Shown piece after piece: positions 55,167 through 64,000 of a DNA stretch of 64,000 nucleotides. Within the stretch, counting starts at the first letter, position 1. Each line of letters opens with the position of its first letter. A program made the position numbers and the translations under genes. The DNA comes from Echiichthys vipera (Eukaryota > Chordata > Actinopteri > Perciformes > Trachinidae), in contig OY829667.1 of NCBI GenBank assembly GCA_963691815.1, forward strand, positions 9,538,321-9,602,320. Direction: 5' to 3'. The notes below the pieces were generated by a model that saw only the letters and a program-made list of their open reading frames with translations, did no database searches and was not told the origin of the DNA.

Positions 55167-57470
55167 TACCTTCAAGCATTTGGCTGAGAACTGCTGAGTT
55201 TCAATATGAGAACATCTCCAAAAGACATTAAACATTTCAACATCATGTATTTACCCACAAGTCTGCATGAAAGTCTTGCATTTATGCGCTGAATCTGGTT
55301 TGAAGTCTGATTGTTTTTACCCCACTTACGCATAAGTAACCACTATTAGAGGCAATCCCAACCACAGATCCCAATCTGCTCACAATAAAGCTGCATTGTT
55401 ATGCTCGAGGCCCCGTGAGTGAGAAAGTTCACGACCTTTCCAAGACAGGCAGACAAACACATGAGTACAATTTGGAGCTACATAGATGCACAAGTACTTA
55501 GACATTTTGTTTTCCGTAGTGGCCTTTTCTTTCGCTTCATGCTTTTTTTTTTTTTTCCAATCCTCGGGTCAAAGTCGTAGACAGATTCAAGGTTAAAGCG
55601 TAGGCAAGTCCTCACAATGACCTTTATCTCCACATGTCACATAAGCAGACTGAGAGGCCAGATATGTCACAGTTCTTCCTCCCGCTGCAAAAGACAACAA
55701 CGGGGGAACACAAAAGGTTACATTTTTAAAAACAAAGCAATATGTCCAGACATGAGAGCTGAAGGTTGCTTCTTGAGGTGCTGTTGGAGCTTAGTGTTTT
55801 TGTTGTTGTTGTTGTTGTTGTTGACACGGACGGCCCTGCGATATTTAAGTCCTCCATTACCGGCAAAGAGAAACAGTCCAGAACTCCTCCGATTAGGGCC
55901 ATGGCTGTCGGTCAAGTCATCTGATAGATCATTATCACATCAAACAAACATAAACAACTTATTTCTTGTTATTTCTTAGAACTGTACAGCCAAAAGAGAC
56001 AAAAATAAATGTTCTGCTAGGACAGCCCTATTAGTGCTAGCTGCTAAGACGGGGCAGAGAGACAGATAAAAAGGACAGACAGGCACTTAAGTGCTGATGC
56101 ATAGCGGAGATTAAAGTAAGAGCTAAAGCAAAAGACGTAAAGGAGGGCGAGAGGGAGATAGAAACAGAGATTTAAAGAAGAATTCAGGGTCAATTCAACC
56201 TGTTTAAAAAGTGTAAAATCTTAAAATGTTTTGTACCTTAATGTATAAAATAACTGAGAACAAATCAGCTTCATTTATTATTTCATACTGACAGAATTGA
56301 AATAAGAACTGATCCCCTTTCCGGTGCTAAAAGCAGTGTGCTGACTGCTACAAAGCTAGCATTAGCATGGCTATTGATAGGATCTCTATCCTCAGCTCTA
56401 CGTAACTAATGTTGTTGAGCATCCTGAGACAAAGTGGATTAAATGAGACACAAGTGTCTGGAGCTAATAGCACTAATGGGATTGCTTGGCTCTGTATCAG
56501 GGGTCTTAACCCTGAGCTGAATTTACGTCCTGGCACAACGCTAATATGCTAATCTGACCTAGCTGGCTTTCGCTAACTAGCAAACTACTGTATCCCCTGC
56601 TACAAGTGCCCTTTGTTTCAAGCTTGTGTTTAATACTTTAGGTGTATGGCTTTGTTAGAAAGTTAACAGAAAGAAAGAAAAAAAGACAGAACAAAAGCAG
56701 CGCAAACTATAATGCTAAAGCTGAATGCTAACACCGGCTAATATTTCTCACAGTAGACAGGAAGGATAGCAAATTGGCTAGTACCATTATCATTATTTAT
56801 GTTAGCAGAAATGCTGCATTCATGTCATATCCGATTTATCGTGATTTCCAGTTTCCGACTTGTAAATACTGTTCATGTCAATGTCCAAGCTCAGTGACAC
56901 AGAAGTTAGTTTAATGGGTATAGCGTTATATTGACCACGCTCAGTATTTTAGCAAGTTGTGAACACCAGAATATGACATAAACGCAGCAAAAGCTTACAC
57001 CAGTGCTAACCCCCGACCCCGCCCTTTTTTGTAGCTATCTTTATCTACCTTCTGCTGCATTTTTCTTTGTAACTACATCAAATAAGCACAAAAACTCCCC
57101 AAAACCCCAAACTTCAGTTAGCCAAGGCTAAGTTGAAGTTCTTTGTAAAATGGCTACAATCTGAAAATTAGGCACTTTTTGAGCAGATATATAATTCTAT
57201 TCATTACACTAAATAGCCACCATCATACTCTTAATGATTAGAATTTTTCTTTTGAAAAAAAACAACAGAAAAATCAAACACCAATCTCCATTTTTTTGTA
57301 CCTTCTCTGATTGGATTTCACTAGAGAAATGAGAGCAGCGAGTATCTTTTCAAGAACGTCATTTGGCACACATCCCCGTTGGTTTTTCACAACCAACAAG
57401 ATGAAAGCAAAGAAAAAAAAAGAATAAAGTTTTCCATCAGTCTGTCAAAGTGCTTCAGGGGGGCGTGTCC
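55167..57470. other. Non-coding, simple repeats only
   Basis: The stretch contains a poly-T run (55542-55557), a (TTG)n tract (55801-55823) and AT-rich sequence with many GCTAGC/GCTAA words near 56340-56780. No exon is supported; it could be 3' UTR if the 57475-57585 exon candidate is real. Confidence 0.4.
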
Positions 57471-57474
57471 GATC

Positions 57475-57585
57475 CGTCTGCTCTCTCGATGTGATTGGCT
57501 GTCACAAAAGGATCAGGCGGAGCTTTGATGCTCTCTGAGTGGCACCAGATTGTTTCCCAAAGGACGACGCACTGACATCAGCACT
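57475..57585 (-). other. Possible terminal exon of an unidentified minus-strand gene
   Basis: On the minus strand a long pyrimidine tract ending CTCTTCTTTCAG abuts an open frame at 57585, a strong 3' splice site. Two frames stay open for 23-27 codons before a stop (for example VLMSVRRPLGNNLVPLREH). No domain is recognised and no partner exon is found in the window. Confidence 0.22.
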
Positions 57586-60253
57586 CTGAAAGAAGAGAAA
57601 AAGAGACACACAAAAATAGTTTTGGTTAGATGCAGAATAAACAATAACCCAGATATGAAGAGGAAATAAATATTATGACATGTATATACAGCGTCTCTTC
57701 CTTATCAGGTTAATTATAATATCTAATGTGAGTTATCTGTGTCTGCTTATCGGCTGGAGAACAAGGTGACCCTAAAACGCACAACGGAAATAAACAATAA
57801 AGCCAAATAAGCTGGAAAAAGATTCACAGATTCAGACAGGAAGGGAGCGATAAAGGGAACGTTGAGAAGGAGAAAGTGAGGACACCTACTGCTGCAGGCG
57901 CAGAGTCAAGTGTGGGTGTGTGTGTGTGTGAAAGCACAAGAGGAAAACAGAAATCATGTCAGGTTTTTCTGGCAATTTCAGCTCTTCTCATCCCACGTGA
58001 GCACACAGGTGTGTATTGCCAGGAAAATATCACTACTGTAATGATTTGAAAAAGGGTTGAATGCCACCGGGAGTGTCTCCTGGCCTTGTTTGCAGAGTTG
58101 ATAGGATTAGCAGGAATGCAGACTTAATGACAATTCTGCTCCAGAGTGGAGAGAGCAGACGGATCACGTGGCGTCAGGCGGCCATCTGCTCGTTTACGGC
58201 GCTTATGAGCTGTGCCAGAGAATCCTGGTGAATTCTTTGGTGATGGAGCCGATTCAGACACGTCCACTGATTTTATTTAAGGGGTCAGCATGACTTAAAT
58301 GACGTCTGAAATCACCCCCCCCCCCCCCCCCCCCCCCCAATGCCAATTTGGGGGTCTGCATCAGCAATTTAACCCAGCCCTCAATAGCCCCCATCAACTT
58401 CCCTAATTTGGGCAAAGGTAGTTCACAATCGTGAGTAAACACTGTGAAATCTTTGGTCATCAATTCAAAATAATGGCCTTAGATCATATTGGAGGGCAAC
58501 TGAGAAATCCTCACAACAAGTTTTGAGTTTTGCCTTCTCTCACCCAGTCTGATTATTAAGGGATAATGTAGAGCGAGCTGTTCATTAGTGCACATTGAAC
58601 GTTCAGTTTGAAATTATGACCAGCTGCTCTCCATTAATATTCTGCTGTTTACACAAAATATTTATTCAAAGACGATTTTATCGATATTATCAGAGCTTCG
58701 TCCGTTATTCAGAAATAAGGGACTGTAGAATGTCGTAATTGACCAATCAGAATCAAGTATCCAACAAAGCCGTGTTATAACTTCTGATGTTTACCCATTC
58801 GAACCCTGTGCGCTTTTTCCATGCATGACCGTAAACATGCCAAGGAGGAATGACGTCGTTCCCCAAGCGCCTAAGAAAGACGATGCCGCTGTGATTGGAC
58901 AGACGTGCAGGCTGCGATGCCTTTGCCGCACAGAGTCACGGCAACAATTTATGACTCCATGTCGCTACGTCCTGACCGACCAATCGGAATACGGAATGAA
59001 ATTGTGCAGAAATCACCGGCTGACCCGACACTGTGCAAAGTCCCACATGCCTCAAAACTGATATCGCAGCCCTAACAGTGCGACTCCCATTTTTATTAGA
59101 GACACTTGACCCAGTGTGACATGCAATCAACCTGCAAGATAGCGGTTATCACGCGGTTTGTACGGCTCTTGAAACCAATGATAACATTCTGGTTATGGCA
59201 TTGTTGAGTACAGTATAACTGCTTTGTCACACCTATAACGGTCTCGTCATGTATGTTACAATGTTTTTAAGAGAGAACAAGTAGGACCATGACCACGACT
59301 GTAAAGATTAGCTGATGCCCTTTTAACTGCGTTACTTTCTGTCAGATGCGATGACTCACACCAAAGAAACTCAGGCTGCCATCAGCCAAAACAACTAATG
59401 CACAAAGCTAGTGAAGAGAACAGGCTTAGAGATAGAGAGAGTTCCTCTTTTTCTTAAAATTTCCCAGCAGCGCTCCACTCTCTAATTGCATGAGGGTACT
59501 CTATATTTATGCCCCTCCCTCTCTCTCTCTTTCCCTCTCTTCAGTTAGTCCTTTTTTTTCCTGGTGCAGTGAGCTATATTTAGCCACCCCTTCAACACAG
59601 ACGGTGCACGCCAGCCGGGCCAAGCCGTGACGGCCTAAAAGCAGAGCGGAGCGGACAGGCTCCCTGATTCAGTCGGCCCCGGCTCGAAAAAAAACAACAA
59701 AAAAACAGCGACACATACAATCAAGCGGGCCAACCAGGGGGAACGGAGGAGACAGGCTGAATACGCACTGGTGCCCTGCCATGGACACACACATGAAACC
59801 ACACACACACAAAAGGGACACAGAGGAAGATACTATAATTATGCGGATGACATTCACTTAATGATGACCTTTCCCCAAACACAGACATGTGAAATTATAC
59901 AGGGAAGCAACTTCTCCAATGCCTCGTCCTAATGCACATGCAGCCTCTTGTGCAGCTACATGAAGGAAACGTTTCCACTCTAATCAAGTATTGCCTTCTC
60001 TTTTTCCACTGCTTCCCCCTTCACCCGTCTGGCCCTCTCTTGGTGGTTTGTCTATCGATCCCCTTCATTTCCTTTGCATCGTTTCTCCATCTGCGGGCTA
60101 AATCGATGTAATAATGACCGCGGCGAGGATCGTGTGAGTGTATGTGTGCTTCTCTTCCTCCCCCTTTTGTCTGCCAGACTGTTTAAATCAAGAAGTTAGA
60201 CAAGACTATCTGCCTCCGCAGTCCGTGTCTAGCCAATAACTGTTCTCTAACCG

Positions 60254-60383
<130 letters not shown>

Positions 60384-62640
60384 TAGGGGAGTCTGGGTCT
60401 ATGTGATGTCTCAATCATGAGCAGTCTAAAATTGAAAGCCATCCCTTTTTCTCTGGTCGTAAATCGAGTCTGTTATTTTCGTGCCACCCCGACTCCCGCA
60501 AGACGTGGAGCTGGTCTAAGCAAACACGATGTGAGTCACTGAGTTCGCCAGCCACTTTAAGTTGAATCATATTTCATTTGAAAGGAGAGACCTACAGAAA
60601 TTATAAGACACCCATTGTACGGTTACATTAAACCGGCAGAAAGCCAAAACAGCAGGGGAACATGGAGAAAAGACTAACGACTGGAAATCCCCATGGTGTT
60701 TATCGCTATATCTTATCTATTACAATCATCTCATAAGCCCCAGGGGGAGAAAAAGTGCTACTCTACTACAGATGCATCAATCTGTGCCATTGCATTCGGG
60801 AAAAAGATTTCTCTTCAACCTGCAGAGACGTCTTTGTGCAAGAAACCAAATTGCTTCCAGCTGACCTCTGACCTACAAGGAACTTTCTCCCGGAAATAAT
60901 TAAGGAATTACATCTCACACAATCTGCTTTTCCAAAATGGCAGCAATTTCTTTCTACTTGTTATTCGTTATTATACCCGATTCCATAAAAGCATGTTGAG
61001 ATTAGAGGTATGGCAGCTCAGTGTGAGACCGGGGATCAAGCTGCAGCAGGACAGCTCCTGTGTCACCTCATTTCAATTTCTTCCAAAGTCTCCGGAAAGT
61101 CTGTCAGTCCTGGAGATATAACGTTTGCATAACGTTTGATTCTGCATGTACGATCTCGTCATGAATCTGGCACCTATGTGGGTGACGAATACAGTGATAC
61201 TCTATACCCCCAAAATCTAAGAATCAGACACTCGCCACCTGTGAGCTTCAAAAGTGGTTGTAAAGAGTTTCAGCGATTGAGTTTCATGGTTAAAAAGGAT
61301 CAGAACATCCGTAGTTACTTGTAAAACAACCTGTGCTGCCACATACATACCAAGGAATACTTCCATTACAATCCTCATGCAGGGCACCGTAGAGTAGTGG
61401 TTCCCAATCTTTACTTATCATTGAGGAAACTGACCATCTCTGACACATCAATGTATAACAATAACACAGAAATATTGACCCAAATAGTGAAAGCGATAAC
61501 TGCAGGAAGTTGTGTTAAAGAAGCAATATTGATTTTGAGCAGATTATACAATTCTGTTTTTGTTTTTTTTGTAAATTGATTTTATTTTTTAACAATCCTA
61601 CATACTTAATAGACTTTATAGTTGTTTTAATGCAGGAACAAGGCTCTGAGAATATAGAGTATGTTCAGGTCTTATCCTGTGAGTTTATATCAGTATATGA
61701 GTTTATATCTTAAATCATAATCCAAATTTTAAACAAAATGTAATTCCATTTTCCACACAGACATGAATGAAATGCTCAGATATAAACCAGTTGTCAATTT
61801 TTTTATTTTTTAAATCCACTCTAGTTTCTTGTTTTCTTCAGATTTTATAGACAAAATAATCTGCATTGAAATGATGCATGAATCCACAGCCTTGTCCACA
61901 AAAAAGGCAGCTACGACCTCTTTAAAGTCTACAGGGAATGGGTTGTGATACTCAGAGGACAGACGTTGGCTGGAGTGCAAGCTTTCACATTTTCTCCTTT
62001 TGACTGTCAAGGTCACCGACTCAGAGAGAGAATACATTCAACCGCAATTCCTCCGATGATATGACAGGTCTGAAGACAGTTGTAGAAATTATAAAAATGC
62101 AGGAAAACACACATTAAGAACGCAAAAAATATTCCTTGAATGTGTTTCCACTGTCTAATTCAACGTTCTTCTGGGACACAGGAAGCCCTTTCTCTGTGTC
62201 TGCAGAAACACCAGCAGCCGTTTATTTGGAATAAACACAAGAAGAGCTGGCCCGGGGTGAGCATCGATCACCGATGGGGCTGAAACGCATCAAAAGAAAG
62301 TCAAAGGAAGAAGGTGTTCCGGCGGTGCCCACAACACTTGACTGACAAGTGATTTCTGGAAAATGCAGGGAGAAGAACACAACCACTTCGATAATGTTGT
62401 CTTAAACAGACAATTAAGGCGGTAACAACAACTTAATACTGCCAAAGAATCGTCCGACAGGAAGCTTTTTTTTATTGTTTTAAAACGCCCCCTCCCTCCC
62501 CCCATTATGAGAACAGTGAACGCAGCACATTCTCCCTTTATGTCTCGCTGTAGCTGTTCCATACATTACTATGCAGTTGGCAGCGGAGAGCAGGTTGTGT
62601 GGCGTTTGAAAGACGAGTGCTGTGTGTGCTTATTGCACTT

Positions 62641-62689
62641 CCACTCACTCACTCACTCACACTCACACACACAAACACACTCTCTCTCA

Positions 62690-62755
<66 letters not shown>
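62641..62755. repeat. (ACTC)n/(AC)n compound microsatellite
   Basis: ACTC repeats and mixed ACAA/TCTC units lead into a pure AC tract (62693-62755). Confidence 0.95.
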
Positions 62756-62759
<4 letters not shown>

Positions 62760-63018
62760 CTGTCCTGCCTTTAACACTGCTGCTGTCAATCACGCTTGCT
62801 GCAGATACATACCAACCTAATATCCAGGTGTGCCTGCATGCTCATAATGTAAATGGCGGTACGACGACGTGTGCAGAGGTGTACAGTTGCAAAGGTTGCA
62901 TGAAGAATGAGTGAGAAAAGGACAAAAGCGTGTCATCTAAAAAGCTTTGACTCATTAAATGTTGTCATTTCTGTCAGGTTTTTTTTACATTATTATATAA
63001 TAACAGAAGTGTGTGTGT

Positions 63019-63050
63019 GGGGGGGGGGGCAAAAGGGGGGGGGGGGGGGG
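63019..63050. repeat. Poly-G runs
   Basis: Runs of 11 and 16 G separated by CAAAA, matching an (A)G-quadruplex-prone tract. Run lengths may be unreliable in an assembly. Confidence 0.8.
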
Positions 63051-63458
63051 CAAAAGGCTGCAGGATAGCTTCATGATGCAGCAACATACAGAGAGACTGA
63101 GTGGGTGTGTTGTGGCTCACAGAGGAGCTGGAATGTGTGGGGACAGGAAGAGACAGACAGACACAGCGCAGCAGTGCTGAGTGGGGGAAAAGGGGAGGGA
63201 AAAAGCACATTCACCGCCCACGTGCAGCTTCACATCAGAGTATTTTTACATTCAGTATAGTGTTCGTTATCCCGTCGGATCGGTGGGTAAAGCACCTTAG
63301 CCTTTTCCATACTTGCCCGTCAACAGGTTGTAAACGGCAGAAGACTTTTGTAATTGATAGAATTATAAATAGAAACTGGGAACGCTACCCTGAAAATGTT
63401 CCCAATCATGTAGTGGGTGGAACATTTGACCCTTCGTGCTGTCTGCAGGTATGACTAC

Positions 63459-63790
63459 AACCGTTTTTTTCCATCCATCCATCTTCAACCGCTTGTCCCT
63501 ATCGGGTCACAGGGGGCTGGAGCCAATCCCAGCTGACATTGGATGTGAGGCGGGGTACACCTTGGACAGGACGTCGGTCTATCACAAGACACATAGAGAC
63601 AAACAGAGACAGACAACCATTCACACCTACGGGCAATTTAGAGTCATCCATTAACCTTGCATGCATGTCTTTGGACTGTGGGAGGAGGCCGGAGAACCTG
63701 GAGAAAACCCACGCAGACACGGGGAGAACATGCAAACTCCACACAGTGAGGCGACAGTGCCAACCACCACCCCACCATTCCGCCCCAACC
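63459..63790 (+). mobile_element. LINE-derived dispersed repeat (L2/Maui-like)
   Basis: The blocks GGGCTGGAGCCAATCCCAGC, GGCGGGGTACACCTTGGACA, CATGCATGTCTTTGGACTGT and GGGGAGAACATGCAAACTCC are highly characteristic of a repeat found in thousands of copies in fish genomes, usually attributed to an L2-type LINE. The family name is from memory. Confidence 0.8.
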
Positions 63791-64000
63791 TAATTATAAG
63801 GCCTGAAATTGTTTTATATCCCTGTAAATAAAATGTCTTAAGAGACTTCGGACAGGCTTCTTTTTTTCAAGATCAATTACTCAAAATATAAATCTTCAAA
63901 TTCATTAATAATGAAAATAACTTTAATAACTACTTTTCACTTCTCTGCATTTCCCTACAGTGACCCTGAAATAGAAACTGTATCACCTGCAAACATTAAC
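63791..64000. other. Window end, AT-rich, nothing recognised
   Basis: AT-rich sequence. The last lines hold a pyrimidine stretch followed by CTACAG at 63955-63960, which could be a plus-strand splice acceptor of an exon that continues outside the window (TGACCCTGAAATAGAAACTG follows). Too little is visible to judge. Confidence 0.25.

Noticed and set aside
58825..59061. 78-codon plus-strand frame with several cysteines
   Set aside because: It lies in a repeat-like block with a fish MITE motif just upstream, has no splice partners and no recognisable zinc-binding order.

Overview
The window is vertebrate nuclear DNA, most likely from a spiny-rayed (percomorph-type) teleost. The evidence is GT-AG spliced genes with vertebrate exon layouts, many long CA/GT and AT microsatellites, and dispersed repeats typical of ray-finned fish: a Tc1-like element, small palindromic MITEs and LINE 3' tails. 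The species cannot be fixed from sequence alone.

Layout. 1-7.3 kb (minus strand): thirteen coding exons of acadvl, mitochondrial very-long-chain acyl-CoA dehydrogenase. Its last exons lie beyond base 1. 7.3-9.1 kb: AT-rich minisatellite and repeat debris. 9.1-30.4 kb (minus strand): a complete dvl2 (Dishevelled 2) in 15 coding exons that join without a frame break into 767 residues. 30.4-33 kb: dvl2 promoter and repeats. 33.4-34.05 kb (minus strand): a single-exon RING-finger E3 ligase gene with one C-terminal membrane segment. 38.9-41.3 kb (plus strand): a two-exon RING-finger gene resembling RNF227. 42.9-46.7 kb (plus strand): a three-exon gene for a secreted, cysteine-free, basic protein of about 900 residues with short aromatic repeats and an acidic, proteoglycan-like tail, which I do not recognise. 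46.7-64 kb: gene-poor, with nested transposons, long microsatellites and one weak terminal-exon candidate near 57.5 kb.

Function. acadvl (beta-oxidation) and dvl2 (Wnt signalling) are neighbours by conserved synteny, not by shared pathway. From my memory of the human map they lie together on 17p13.1, but tail to tail, whereas here both read on the minus strand. The two RING genes share near-identical zinc-ligand spacing and look like divergent paralogues. The secreted-protein gene is the best candidate for something undescribed.

Exon boundaries were read by eye from splice signals and reading phase. acadvl, dvl2 and the RNF227-like gene each close in frame. The secreted-protein model depends on two small 5' exons and needs transcript support.
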